Positions 52,276 through 61,319 of a DNA stretch of 64,000 bases are shown one piece after another. This stretch comes from Streptomyces asoensis (lineage in GTDB: Bacteria; Actinomycetota; Actinomycetes; Streptomycetales; Streptomycetaceae): contig NZ_CP049838.1 of the NCBI RefSeq assembly GCF_013085465.1, positions 8,494,001 to 8,558,000 on the forward strand. Direction: 5' to 3'. Under the pieces are notes generated by a model that was not told the DNA's origin, ran no database searches, and worked only from the letters and a program-made list of their open reading frames with translations. Both the position numbers and the translations under genes were made by a program. The first letter of the stretch is position 1; the number at the start of each line of letters is the position of its first letter.

Positions 52276-53064
52276 ATGGGTGAGCGGTGGGAGGTCCGCC
52301 GGGCGGGCGCGACGAACGCCCCGCACCGGGTGCTGATGATTCCGGGCGGGCTGTGCACGACCGAGTTCTACGCGGACGTCATGGCCGAGCCGGCGGTGGC
52401 GGGGCTGGGCATGGTCGCGGCGACCCAGCCGGGCTTCGGCCGCACCGAGGCGCCCGAGGACGTGTCCATGGAGCACTACGCCCGGCTGATGGCCGACTTC
52501 GCCGCCGACGCCGGCTGCGACGCGGTCGTCGGGCACAGCCTCGGCGCGAACGTGGCGCTGGAGATGGCCGCGCAGGGCCTGTTCAAGGGCCCGTTGGTGC
52601 TGCTGTCGCCGACCTTCTCCCGGGGCGACGAGGCGAGGTTCCTGACCGTGCTGAACGCTCTGGGCCGGGTGCCCGGGATCGGTGCAGCGGCCTGGACTGC
52701 CATGATCGCGCTGCTGCCGCGGTCCGTGAAACGCGAAATGCCGCCGCACCGTGCCGAAGCGCTGGCGGCGGTCATGGGCGGCAACGATCCGGCGGTCTGT
52801 CGCCGGATCGTCCGGGGCTACTACGCGTACCTGGACCGGTATCCGTCGCTCGTACCGAGACTGTGCGGGTCCGGGGTGCCCGCCTGGGTGGTGCGCGGCG
52901 ACCGTGACGGGATCGGCCTGACGGCCGAGGAGCGGCAGGGCCTCGGGGCCTGCCCGCGCGTGCGCATGGTCACCGTGCCCGACGCGGGGCACCTCCTCCT
53001 CGTCGAGCAGCCGGCCGCGGTCGCCGAGATCATCGCGGAGGCGGCCACGGCGTCGGTGCGCTGA
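52276..53064 (+). CDS. Alpha/beta hydrolase
   Basis: A 262-residue alpha/beta hydrolase. Nucleophile elbow VGHSLGANVALEMA (Ser about residue 86), oxyanion start MIPGGLCTTEFY, Asp in WVVRGDRDGIG and His in DAGHLLLVEQPAAV. The family includes esterases, haloalkane and meta-cleavage hydrolases. It lies between the two aromatic blocks on the same strand but no promoter or overlap ties it to either. ATG 52276 is the first good start; the RBS is only GAGG. Confidence 0.88.
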   Translation: MGERWEVRRAGATNAPHRVLMIPGGLCTTEFYADVMAEPAVAGLGMVAATQPGFGRTEAPEDVSMEHYARLMADFAADAGCDAVVGHSLGANVALEMAAQGLFKGPLVLLSPTFSRGDEARFLTVLNALGRVPGIGAAAWTAMIALLPRSVKREMPPHRAEALAAVMGGNDPAVCRRIVRGYYAYLDRYPSLVPRLCGSGVPAWVVRGDRDGIGLTAEERQGLGACPRVRMVTVPDAGHLLLVEQPAAVAEIIAEAATASVR

Positions 53065-53114
53065 CGGCCGTCCTCGGCCGTTCTCGGTCGTTCTCGGCCG
53101 TTCTCGGTCGTCCT
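53065..53114. repeat. Tandem repeat, 5 x 10 bp, filling a convergent gap
   Basis: Five units of the form CGG(C/T)CGT(C/T)CT run from the hydrolase stop to the stop of the converging cupin gene, so the repeat exactly fills the 49-base gap. A sixth partial unit reaches into the cupin gene end. Confidence 0.85.
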
Positions 53115-53527
53115 CAGTCGTCGGAGCCCATCTGGTCCTGTGCCGACAGGTGTTCCACCGTCCGGCCGGTCTCGGTGAACGTGCGCGTCACATGGCCCGA
53201 GGAGTACACCCACAGGATCCGCAGCGGGCGGTCGCCGATGTTGCGGAACAGGTGGGGGATCGGGGACGGCACGTACGTGGTGTCGAACCGCTCCAGCTTC
53301 GTCACCTCGCCGTCCACCCACACCTCCGCCTCGCCCTCGAGGATCGTCACGTGCTCGTCGCAGTTGTGCGAGTGCAGCGGGGCCCCGGAGCCGACGGGGT
53401 AGACGCTCATCCCGCTGGTGATCCGGTTCTCCCCGTTCGCCGCCGCGGTGGTGACGAGCGGTGTCGTCACGACCGCGCCGCCGCGGTCGAGCAGCGGGAC
53501 GGACGCGGCCTTGATGATGGTGGTCAT
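53114..53527 (-). CDS. Cupin-domain protein
   Basis: A 137-residue cupin. The metal-type motif is [20 protein letters not shown] (about residues 51-70) and the second motif [14 protein letters not shown]. Such proteins in aromatic clusters are often small dioxygenases or ligand sensors. It is divergent from the carboxymuconolactone-decarboxylase-like gene, 171 bases apart. That gap carries no clear promoter pair. The function is not assigned. Confidence 0.87.
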   Translation of the reverse strand: MTTIIKAASVPLLDRGGAVVTTPLVTTAAANGENRITSGMSVYPVGSGAPLHSHNCDEHVTILEGEAEVWVDGEVTKLERFDTTYVPSPIPHLFRNIGDRPLRILWVYSSGHVTRTFTETGRTVEHLSAQDQMGSDD

Positions 53528-53698
53528 GTCGGACGACGTTAGGTCGCCGCCCGGCGAATGGGGGGCCTCCGGCGTGCAGTTTTACGTTGCGCTCCGAGGT
53601 GGGTGAGCTTCTCGGACACGGCTGTACCTTCACCTGGCACCGCACGGATTCACGACCCGTGCCCGTAATGCGCCGGAAAGAAAAGGCAGGTAACGGCC

Positions 53699-54286
53699 GT
53701 GAGGCTCCCCGTTCTCGACGAAGAGGAAATGGATGCGCGGCAGCAGGAGCTGGCCGCGCGGATCGCCGGCCGCCGTGGCGCGGTGCGCGGTCCCTTCCGG
53801 GTCTGGCTGCACAGCCCGGAGATGTGCGAACGGGCCGAGTCGCTCGGCGCGTTCGCCCGCTTCGACTGCTCGCTGCCGAAGCACCTGCGCGAGCTGACCC
53901 TGCTGATGGCCGCCCGCAACTGGGACGCCCAGTACTCCTGGAACGCCCATGTGCACCAGGCGATCGAGGCCGGCATTCCGGAGGCCGCCGTGAAGGCGAT
54001 CGCCGAGAAGCGCGAGGCGGTCTTCGACAACGAGGCGGACCAGGTCTTCTACCGGTTCTGCCGGGAGATCCTCGACGAGCACTTCGTCACCGACGCCACC
54101 TTCGCGGCGGCACTGGCGCACTTCGGCTCCAAGGGCCTGGTGGACACCATCGGCGCGCTCGGCAACTTCACCATGCTCGGCATGTGCCTGAACACCTTCC
54201 AGGTGGACCTCCAGGCCGACAAGGAGCCCCCCTTCCCGGACATCCGCGGCTACGGACGTGTGGCCCCCGAGGGCGACCGGCCATGA
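53699..54286 (+). CDS. Carboxymuconolactone decarboxylase-family protein
   Basis: A 195-residue CMD/AhpD-like helical protein. The core is LRELTLLMAARNWDAQYSWNAHVHQAIEAG (only the ELTLLMAARNW and WNAHVHQA parts matter), where other family members have the catalytic Glu/Cys/His. No C-x2-C peroxidase motif is seen, so it is closer to the decarboxylase side than to AhpD. GTG 53699 is the likely start. It overlaps the ABC ATPase gene by ATGA, an unexpected link between a ring-product enzyme and a sugar-type importer. Confidence 0.85.
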   Translation: MRLPVLDEEEMDARQQELAARIAGRRGAVRGPFRVWLHSPEMCERAESLGAFARFDCSLPKHLRELTLLMAARNWDAQYSWNAHVHQAIEAGIPEAAVKAIAEKREAVFDNEADQVFYRFCREILDEHFVTDATFAAALAHFGSKGLVDTIGALGNFTMLGMCLNTFQVDLQADKEPPFPDIRGYGRVAPEGDRP

Positions 54287-55770
54287 CCGCCGTACTGCGC
54301 GCCCGGGGCGTCACCAAGAGCTTCGGCGGGGCGGCCGCGCTGAAAGGCGTCGACCTCGACCTGTACCCCGGCGAGGTCCACGCCCTGATGGGCATGAACG
54401 GCGCCGGCAAGTCGACCCTCGTGCAGGTGCTGTCCGGCGTGCACCAGGCAGACGCCGGCACGATCGAGGTCGACGGGCAGGAGCAGCACGGGCTGAGTGT
54501 GCGCAGGGCGCGCAGGCTGGGCATCTCCTCGGTGCCGCAGCGCCGCGAGCTGGCGATGGGCCTGAGCGTCGCCGAGAACATCCTGCTCGGCGACCTGCCC
54601 ACACGAGGGCGCGCCGTGCGGTGGAGGGCCGTCAGGGAAGAGGCCCGCACGGCCCTCGCCGCCCTGGGGATCGCCATCGACGTGGAACGCGCCGCCGGTT
54701 CGCTCACCGTCGCCGAGCAGACCATGGTGGAGGTGGCCCGCGAGGTCCGGCGCGGCGGCCGCGTGCTGATCCTGGACGAGCCGACCGCGTGTCTGAGCGC
54801 CAAGGACGCCCACCGGATCCGCGCCCTGGTGCGCACCCTGCGCGACGAGGGCGTCGCCGTCGTCTACATCTCGCACTACATCGACGAGGTCATGGCCGTC
54901 GCCGACCGCCTCACGGTGCTGCGGGACGGGGCCGTCGTGACGAGCGCGCCCGCCGCCGAGCTGGACGACGCGGGACTGGTGCGCGCCATGGTCGGCCGGG
55001 ACGTCGTCTCCACCCGCCCCGAACGTCCCACGCCGAAGGACGAAGTCGGCCTCGCGGTAAGGGGGTTGAGTCAGGGGCGGGCCATCCGGGACTTCACCGT
55101 CGAGGTGCGCAGGGGCGAGATCGTCGCCGTCCTCGGGCCCGCCGGGGACGCCCAGTCCCGGCTGTTCGACCTGCTGTCCGGACGGCAGCGCCCGGAGAGC
55201 GGCGATCTGCATGTCGACGGCAGGGCCGTGCCCTTCGGCCGGGTCCCGGCCTCGCTCGCCAGCGGGCTGCGCTGTGTCACCGGCGACCGCCGCGCCCTGG
55301 GTCTGGTCCCGGGCATGTCGCTGGACGAGAACCTGATGCTCGCCGACGACCGGTTCGCGCGCCGGCGTCTGCACCGGCGCGGCCAACTGGCCCGCCGGGC
55401 CGCCCCGTTGCGCCACAGCTACGGAGTCAGGGCGCTGGCCGGGAACCCGCCGGTGAGCGCGCTGTCGGGCGGCAACCAGCAGAAGGTGCTGCTCGGGAAG
55501 TGGCTGGAGACCTCACCGGCCGCGTGCTTCCTGGAGGACCCCACCAACGGCGTGGACATCGCGGCCATGGCCGACATCCACACCCTCCTCGACGACCTCG
55601 CCTCCCGGGGAGTGGCCGTACTGCTCGCCTCCTCCTCCGCCGAGGAGGTCATGCGGCTGGCCGACCGGGTCGTCGTCGTGAGCGCCGGCCGCACGGTCGC
55701 CGAACACGACATCACCGCCATCACCCGCGACGAACTCGTCGCCACGGCCCTCGGAGGACAAGCGCAGTGA
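54283..55770 (+). CDS. Ribose-type ABC transporter ATPase (two-domain, RbsA-like)
   Basis: A 495-residue protein with two nucleotide-binding domains. Domain 1: Walker [12 protein letters not shown] (about residue 38), signature-like LTVAEQTMVEVA, Walker [12 protein letters not shown]. Domain 2: a changed Walker A, GPAGDAQSRLF, without Lys, LSGGNQQKVLL and FLEDPTNGVD. This is the normal RbsA/XylG pattern, where the second site is degenerate. The gene overlaps the CMD gene and the permease gene at both ends, so the importer is translationally linked with the enzyme. Confidence 0.94.
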   Translation: MTAVLRARGVTKSFGGAAALKGVDLDLYPGEVHALMGMNGAGKSTLVQVLSGVHQADAGTIEVDGQEQHGLSVRRARRLGISSVPQRRELAMGLSVAENILLGDLPTRGRAVRWRAVREEARTALAALGIAIDVERAAGSLTVAEQTMVEVAREVRRGGRVLILDEPTACLSAKDAHRIRALVRTLRDEGVAVVYISHYIDEVMAVADRLTVLRDGAVVTSAPAAELDDAGLVRAMVGRDVVSTRPERPTPKDEVGLAVRGLSQGRAIRDFTVEVRRGEIVAVLGPAGDAQSRLFDLLSGRQRPESGDLHVDGRAVPFGRVPASLASGLRCVTGDRRALGLVPGMSLDENLMLADDRFARRRLHRRGQLARRAAPLRHSYGVRALAGNPPVSALSGGNQQKVLLGKWLETSPAACFLEDPTNGVDIAAMADIHTLLDDLASRGVAVLLASSSAEEVMRLADRVVVVSAGRTVAEHDITAITRDELVATALGGQAQ

Positions 55771-56789
55771 GCGTCAAGACACTTTCCGATGCCCCTGGTG
55801 TGTCCGTCCCGCCCGAGGCGCCCAAGTCCCGTTTCACCCTGGGCAAGGTGCGCGATGTGCCGCACGCCGGGCTGATCGCCGTGCTCGTCCTCGTCGTGGT
55901 GTTCACCGCCGCGCAGAGCGAGACGTTCGCCACCGACCGCAACATCGTCAACATCCTCAGCCAGGTGAGCGTCAACGCCGTACTCGCCGCGGGGCTCACC
56001 CTGTTGATGACCGCGGGCGGCATGGACTTCTCCATGGGCAGCAACGTCGCCGTCACGGCAGCCGTGTCGGCGAAACTGCTCGCCGACGGCCAGCCCACCG
56101 GCTACGCCGTCGTCGTCGCGCTGCTGCTCGGCACCGCCATCGGACTCGTCAACGGGCTGGTGGTGACCTTCACCAATGTGGCGCCGTTCGTCGTGACGCT
56201 GGCCTCGGCCACCCTGCTCGACGGCGTCGCGCTCCTGGTCCACGACGGCTCCACCATCTCCATCGGCACCCGGATGTCCGCCCTCGGCAACGACAAGGTG
56301 CTCGGCGTGCCGTATCTGCTGATCGTCGCCGTCCTGGTGCTGATCGTGACGGCGCTCGTCATGCGGTTCACGGTGTTCGGCCGGGACGCCTTCGCCATCG
56401 GCGGCAACGAGCACGTGGCCCGCCTCAGCGGCATCAACGTCACCGCCCGCAAGCTCACCCTGTACGGCCTCACCGGCACCCTCTCCGGACTCGCCGGCCT
56501 GATGCTGCTGTCCCGCCTCGGCTCCTCCAGCCCCGGCGGCACCGCCGGCCTCTCGCTTCAACTGGCCGTGGTCGCCGCGGTGGTGATCGGCGGCACCTCG
56601 CTGGCCGGCGGGCACGGCACCGTCATCGGCACCGCTCTCGGCCTGGTGCTGCTCGGTGTGGTGGCCAACGCGCTGAACCTCCTGGACTTCTCCAGCAACT
56701 ACCAGCCGGTCTCCGTCGGCGCCGTGCTGCTCGTCGCGGCCATCGCCAACGAGATGCACAAGGCCCGCTCGGGCTCGGCGCGTCACTGA
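55767..56789 (+). CDS. Ribose-type ABC transporter permease
   Basis: A 340-residue RbsC-type permease with about ten helices. Family parts are LLMTAGGMDFSMGSNVAV (about residues 78-95), VTFTNVAPFVVTLASATLLDG, and the loop AIGGNEHVARLSGINVTARK. GTG 55767 overlaps the ATPase stop, and GGAGGA lies before it. It makes the membrane channel of the importer and is normal in length. Confidence 0.95.
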   Translation: MSVKTLSDAPGVSVPPEAPKSRFTLGKVRDVPHAGLIAVLVLVVVFTAAQSETFATDRNIVNILSQVSVNAVLAAGLTLLMTAGGMDFSMGSNVAVTAAVSAKLLADGQPTGYAVVVALLLGTAIGLVNGLVVTFTNVAPFVVTLASATLLDGVALLVHDGSTISIGTRMSALGNDKVLGVPYLLIVAVLVLIVTALVMRFTVFGRDAFAIGGNEHVARLSGINVTARKLTLYGLTGTLSGLAGLMLLSRLGSSSPGGTAGLSLQLAVVAAVVIGGTSLAGGHGTVIGTALGLVLLGVVANALNLLDFSSNYQPVSVGAVLLVAAIANEMHKARSGSARH

Positions 56790-56829
56790 CCTTCCCTCTC
56801 GTTCCTGCCTCGTCCTGAAAGGCGTCACC

Positions 56830-57783
56830 ATGAGACTCTCCGCCCGTTCGCGCAGGGCACTGTTCGCCACCGTCACCGGCTCCACCCTGGTGCTGACCGG
56901 CTGCGGCAACGGCGACAGCGGCAGCGGCAGTGCCGACAGCGTCTCCCTCGGCTTCGTCAACGGTGGCGACACCAACTTCCACAGCTGTCTCCAGAAAGCC
57001 GTCGAGGGCCAGGCGAAGACCGCGGGAGCGAAGGTCTACACGGCCAACTCCCACCAGAACGCCGGGACCGAGCTGTCCAACATCGAGGACATGATCTCCC
57101 GCAACGTGAGCGCGCTGATCGTGCAGACGGTCAACGTCGACGCGCTCAAGGGTGACATCGCCAAGGCGAAGGCCTCGGGCATACCGATCTATCTGACCTC
57201 CGTGTCCACCGGTGACGCCGACGACATCCTCGGCGCGGCCGTCGTCGACCTCAAGAAGGTCGGCAGCCTCGACGCGGGCTGGATCGCCCAGGACGCGGGC
57301 ACCGAGCAGGTGCAGGTCGGCATCGTGGCCGGGGCTCCGGGCGCGGCCTCGGACCTGCTGGTGGGCGGCTTCAAGAGCGCCCTCCCGGCCACGGCGAAGG
57401 TCGTCGCCAACCAGCCGGGCATGTTCAATCCCGCGAAGGCCCAGGACGTGGCGGAGAACATGATCCAGGCCCATCCCGACCTGGACTACGCGTTCGTCGC
57501 CAACGAGGAGATGGCCTTCGCCGTGCGCAAGGCGTTCGACGCCGCCGGCGCGAAGGACGTCAAGATCGTCACCGCGAACGGGACCGACGAGGGCCTGGCC
57601 GCCGTCAAGAACGGCGAGTTCTCGGCCACCGTCGCGAACTCGGCGAAGACGATCGGCGAGACGGCCGTGAAGAACGCCGTCGGGCTCCTGAACAAAGAAA
57701 AGGTTGACAAGATTGCCAACATTCCTCTTCTGTTGGTGACCGAGGACAACCTGAGCGAGGCACCCCAGTACTGCCCGAAGTGA
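56830..57783 (+). CDS. ABC transporter substrate-binding lipoprotein
   Basis: A 317-residue lipoprotein of the Peripla_BP_4 class. The lipobox LTGC is at about residue 24 (VLTGCGNGD). The domain starts VSLGFVNGGDTNFHSCLQKAVEG and includes IEDMISRNVSALIVQTVNVDALK. A rather acidic C-terminus ends APQYCPK. It follows the permease by 40 bases and completes an importer of ribose type. Its neighbours suggest that the ligand may be an aromatic or cyclic compound, but the sequence alone would say sugar. Confidence 0.94.
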   Translation: MRLSARSRRALFATVTGSTLVLTGCGNGDSGSGSADSVSLGFVNGGDTNFHSCLQKAVEGQAKTAGAKVYTANSHQNAGTELSNIEDMISRNVSALIVQTVNVDALKGDIAKAKASGIPIYLTSVSTGDADDILGAAVVDLKKVGSLDAGWIAQDAGTEQVQVGIVAGAPGAASDLLVGGFKSALPATAKVVANQPGMFNPAKAQDVAENMIQAHPDLDYAFVANEEMAFAVRKAFDAAGAKDVKIVTANGTDEGLAAVKNGEFSATVANSAKTIGETAVKNAVGLLNKEKVDKIANIPLLLVTEDNLSEAPQYCPK

Positions 57784-57885
57784 GGGCCCCACCGGGAAGC
57801 GGTGCCTGCCGGCGCCCGGTTGTCCCGAGCCGCAGGAATGCTCCCGTTCTCGACGCCGCGGGCGGGAGCCGCAATCGGAGGAAAC

Positions 57886-58794
57886 ATGGACCGCTTGCTG
57901 CTGATGCACAGTTTCGTCACTGTCGCTCAGGCCGGAAGCTTCAACGGAGCCGCCAAGAAACTGGGCTCCTCCGGGTCACTGGTCTCACGGCATGTGGCCG
58001 AGCTGGAACGACAGGTGGGGGTCCGCCTGGTCAACCGCACCGCCCGCTCGGTGAGCCTCACCGAGCCGGGGCTGAGGTACGCGGAATTCGCCGCCCGCAT
58101 CCTCGACGAGATCGACGCGCAGGACGCGGCACTCGCCGACTCGCACGACCGGGCCGAAGGCACCCTCAGCATCATCTGTCCGAAATGGATAGGCAGCCTG
58201 GACCTGGGCGACGCGATCGCCGCATTTTCAGCGGCCCATCCGAAGATTCAGGTCCGTTTCGAACTCGGCGGCATGTCCGACCGTACCTACGATTTCCTGG
58301 ACAGTGGATTCGACGTCGCTTTCCACACCCGCGATCTCCGCGATTCCAGCGTCCGCCTGAAGAAGATCTCCTCCCTGCCGTTCGTGCTGTGCGGCTCGGC
58401 GGAATACATCGAACGCCGGGGCGGTCTCGCGCATCCCAACGACATCGCGGGCCACGACTGCCTGGTGCACGTCAACGACCCGGTCTGGCGCATCGGCCAC
58501 GGCCACGCGAGCACCCTGCACAAGATCCGCAACATCGCCTTCTCGTCCAACTCCTACCTGGCCCTTCAGAAGGCCGCCGTGCACGGCCGGGGCATCGCCC
58601 TGCTCCCGCAGCGCCCGGCCTACGACGACCTCGTCTCCGGTGCCCTGAAGGTGCTGCTGCCGGAACTCGCCGTACCCGACCGTCCGCTGTACGCCATCTA
58701 CGGCCCCGGACAGGACACCCCGCGCAAGATCAGCGTGTTCCTGGACTTTCTCTCCGAATGGTTCTCGCAGAACCCGATTCCCGCGATCCGGTAG
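57886..58794 (+). CDS. LysR-family regulator of the second aromatic block
   Basis: A 302-residue LysR-type regulator. The winged helix is at about residues 4-62 (LLMHSFVTVAQAGSFNGAAK, then SGSLVSRHVAELERQVGVRL), then the effector domain with GTLSIICPKWIGSLD. GGAGGA stands before ATG 57886. The gene is followed at once by a region with a LysR-box at the classical -65 distance from the promoter of the ring-cleavage gene, so it probably activates that operon and may lie in an unusual same-strand arrangement, since most LysR genes are divergent from their targets. Confidence 0.93.
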   Translation: MDRLLLMHSFVTVAQAGSFNGAAKKLGSSGSLVSRHVAELERQVGVRLVNRTARSVSLTEPGLRYAEFAARILDEIDAQDAALADSHDRAEGTLSIICPKWIGSLDLGDAIAAFSAAHPKIQVRFELGGMSDRTYDFLDSGFDVAFHTRDLRDSSVRLKKISSLPFVLCGSAEYIERRGGLAHPNDIAGHDCLVHVNDPVWRIGHGHASTLHKIRNIAFSSNSYLALQKAAVHGRGIALLPQRPAYDDLVSGALKVLLPELAVPDRPLYAIYGPGQDTPRKISVFLDFLSEWFSQNPIPAIR

Positions 58795-58806
58795 CCCCAA
58801 CGGCAG

Positions 58807-58875
58807 GCGCAACCAAGAGTTGCGCATTTGGTGGAGGCGGGGCCATTGAGACCCCGGCCACCCCAAACCTACGCT
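58807..58875 (+). promoter_or_regulatory. LysR operator and promoter of the dioxygenase operon
   Basis: The dyad GCGCAAC-CAAGA-GTTGCGC (58807-58825) has perfect seven-base arms. The promoter is TTGAGA 58846-58851, 18 bases, TACGCT 58870-58875, with the start at about 58882. The dyad centre is then near -66, the standard recognition site of LysR activators. Confidence 0.65.
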
Positions 58876-58903
58876 CACCAGGCGACCCGGAAACGAGGAA
58901 TCC

Positions 58904-59824
58904 ATGGGAATCCAGAGAATCGAATCGGTCACCTACGGCATCGACGACCTCGACGAATGCGTCAGGTTCTTCGAGGACTTCGGCCTGTTCCTGGTGGAGC
59001 GGACCGAAGAACACGCCGTGTTCGAGACCCTCACCGGGCAGACACTCCACCTCGACACCGCCCCGAGCCCCCTGCTGCCCCCGCCCGTGGAGGACGGACC
59101 CACCCTGCGCGAGGTCGTCTGGGGCGTCGACACCCGGGAGGAGCTGACCCGCCTGGCCGCGGCCGCCGGCCGACGGCGCACGGTGCGCGAGAGCGCCGAC
59201 GGCGTCTTCCACACCGTCGACCTCAGCGGCTTCGGCGTGGGCCTCACCCTCGCCCGGCCGAAGCCGGTCACCGTCGATCCCCGTCCCGTCAACGTGACGG
59301 GCGGCGTCAACCGGTGGAACACCGCTCTGGAGCCGCTCACGCGCGCGTACCCGCTGCGCATGTGCCATGTGGCGCTGAACATCGCCAAGGCGGGCAAGGA
59401 CGAGGCCGTCGCCTTCTACACCGACGTCCTCGAATTCCGGCCGACCGACATCGTGGAGCCGATGGGCGTCTTCATGCAGGCCCCGGGCGACGACGACCAG
59501 CACACCATGCTGCTGTGCCATCGCCCGGACCGGGCGGGCGTCAACCACATCGCCTACGAGGTGCCCGGCTTCGACGACGTCATCGAGGGCGGCAACCACA
59601 TGATCGAGAGGGGCTGGCGGGAGGCCCGCCGGCTCGGCCGCCACACCGTCGGCTCGAACGTCTTCCGCTTCCTGCACGCCCCGTGCGGGGGCCGCGTCGA
59701 GTACGCCGCCGACATGGACCGCGTCGACGACACCTACGAGACCCGCGTCCACGAGACCACCCCGCCGCACCACATCTGGGCGCTGCGCACGAACCGCGAC
59801 CAGGACGCCACCACCGCTTCCTGA
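58904..59824 (+). CDS. Type I extradiol dioxygenase (VOC fold), second block
   Basis: A 306-residue two-domain VOC protein. The predicted iron ligands are His155 (MCHVALN), His215 (VNHIAYEV) and Glu266 (GRVEYAAD), with spacing like that of known type I extradiol dioxygenases. It is not closely alike to the enzyme at 49514. GAGGA precedes ATG 58904. It starts the operon that carries aldehyde dehydrogenase, FAH, a further VOC protein and a hydrolase, which fits meta-cleavage of a catechol to a semialdehyde. The substrate is unknown. Confidence 0.9.
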   Translation: MGIQRIESVTYGIDDLDECVRFFEDFGLFLVERTEEHAVFETLTGQTLHLDTAPSPLLPPPVEDGPTLREVVWGVDTREELTRLAAAAGRRRTVRESADGVFHTVDLSGFGVGLTLARPKPVTVDPRPVNVTGGVNRWNTALEPLTRAYPLRMCHVALNIAKAGKDEAVAFYTDVLEFRPTDIVEPMGVFMQAPGDDDQHTMLLCHRPDRAGVNHIAYEVPGFDDVIEGGNHMIERGWREARRLGRHTVGSNVFRFLHAPCGGRVEYAADMDRVDDTYETRVHETTPPHHIWALRTNRDQDATTAS

Positions 59825-59870
59825 GCCGTTCCCGCCTCATCGACTCTCCAGCCTGAGAGGGCACCCACCC

Positions 59871-61319
59871 ATGACCACCGACCACGGCTACCCCGCCGTC
59901 CGCCTCCACATCGCGGGCGAGTGGTGCCAGGGCGGCACCGGACGTACCGCCCCGATCGTGAACCCGGCCACCGAGGAGGTGATCGGGGAAGTTCCCCTGG
60001 CCGCCCCCGCCGACCTGGACCGCGCGCTCGAAGCCGCCGCGGCGGGCTTCAAGGTGTGGCGCGCGACGCCCGTGGCCGAGCGCACCGACATCCTGCACAC
60101 CGCCGCCGACCTGCTGACCGAGCGGGCCGCCGAGGTCGGGCGGATCATGACCCTGGAGCAGGGCAAGCCGCTCGCGGAGGCGACCGGCGAGGCCCGCCGG
60201 GTGGCCGGCACCCTGCGCTGGCACGCCGACGACGCCCGCCGCGCCTACGGCCGGATCATCCCGGCCGAGCCCGGCACGGTGCTGACCGTCCGCCGTGAGC
60301 CGATCGGCCCGGTCGCCGCCTTCGTGCCGTGGAACTTCCCGGCGGGCGGCCCGATGCGCAAGATCTCCGCCGCGCTCGCCGCCGGCTGCTCGATCGTCAT
60401 CAAGGCCTCCGAGGAGACCCCGGCGACCGCCATGGAACTGGTGCGCTGCTTCACCGACGCGGGGCTCCCGGCCGGAGCGCTGAACCTCGTCTTCGGTGAG
60501 CCCGCCGAGGTCTCCGCCCACCTGATCGCCTCCCCGGTGGTCCGGCTGGTCGCCTTCACCGGCTCGGTGCCGGTCGGCAAGCTGCTGGCCGCGCAGGCGG
60601 GCCAGGTCATGAAGCCGTCGCTGATGGAACTCGGCGGCCATGCCCCGGTGATCGTCTGCGCGGACGCCGACCCGGTGCGGGCGGCCCGCAAGGCCGCCCG
60701 GGCGAAGTTCGTCAACGCCGGCCAGGTCTGCACCTCGCCGAGCCGCTTCCTCGTCCACGAGAGCCTCGTGGCGGAGTTCACCGCCGAGTTCGTGAAGGCC
60801 GCCGAGGCGGTGGTCGTCGGTGACGGTCTCGAGCCGGGCACCACCATGGGCCCGCTGGCCAACGAACGCCGGCTGAAGTCCCTGGAGCGGCTCACCGCCG
60901 ACGCCGTCGCGCGCGGCGCCAAGGTCCTCACCGGCGGTGAGCGGCCCGACCGGCCCGGCTGGTTCTTCGCGCCGACCGTCCTGACCGACGTACCCGAGGA
61001 CGCGGAACTGCTGCACGAGGAGCCGTTCGGGCCGATCGCGCCGATCGTGCCGTTCAGCGACCTCGACGAGGCGCTCGGAGCCGCGAACGCGCTGCCGTAC
61101 GGCCTCGCCGCCTACGGGTTCACCGACTCCGCCGCGACCGCCGAGAAGCTGTCCGCCGAGCTGGAGGCCGGGATCCTCTCCCTCAACCACTGCGGCGGCT
61201 CCGTCCACGAGGCGCCCTCCGGCGGCGTCAAGGACAGCGGTTACGGCCGGGAGGGCGGGCCCGAGGCGCTGGACGCCTACCTGGTCACCAAGCGCGTCTC
61301 CCACCAGCTGGCGCCATGA
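59871..61319 (+). CDS. Aldehyde dehydrogenase (possible hydroxymuconic-semialdehyde type)
   Basis: A 482-residue NAD(P)-dependent aldehyde dehydrogenase. Glu253 (LMELGGHAP) and Cys287 (NAGQVCTSPSRF) form the active site; PWNFPAGGPMRKISAAL and the Rossmann TGSVPVGKLLA are clear. The group resembles succinate-semialdehyde and related dehydrogenases. Position right after the dioxygenase favours oxidation of a ring-cleavage semialdehyde. Its stop overlaps the FAH gene by ATGA. Confidence 0.94.
   Translation: MTTDHGYPAVRLHIAGEWCQGGTGRTAPIVNPATEEVIGEVPLAAPADLDRALEAAAAGFKVWRATPVAERTDILHTAADLLTERAAEVGRIMTLEQGKPLAEATGEARRVAGTLRWHADDARRAYGRIIPAEPGTVLTVRREPIGPVAAFVPWNFPAGGPMRKISAALAAGCSIVIKASEETPATAMELVRCFTDAGLPAGALNLVFGEPAEVSAHLIASPVVRLVAFTGSVPVGKLLAAQAGQVMKPSLMELGGHAPVIVCADADPVRAARKAARAKFVNAGQVCTSPSRFLVHESLVAEFTAEFVKAAEAVVVGDGLEPGTTMGPLANERRLKSLERLTADAVARGAKVLTGGERPDRPGWFFAPTVLTDVPEDAELLHEEPFGPIAPIVPFSDLDEALGAANALPYGLAAYGFTDSAATAEKLSAELEAGILSLNHCGGSVHEAPSGGVKDSGYGREGGPEALDAYLVTKRVSHQLAP

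Noticed and set aside
57700..57720. GGTTGACAAGATTGCC near the end of the binding-protein gene as an additional GntR operator
   Set aside because: It lies within coding sequence, no promoter follows, and the match to ATTGTTGACAA is partial.
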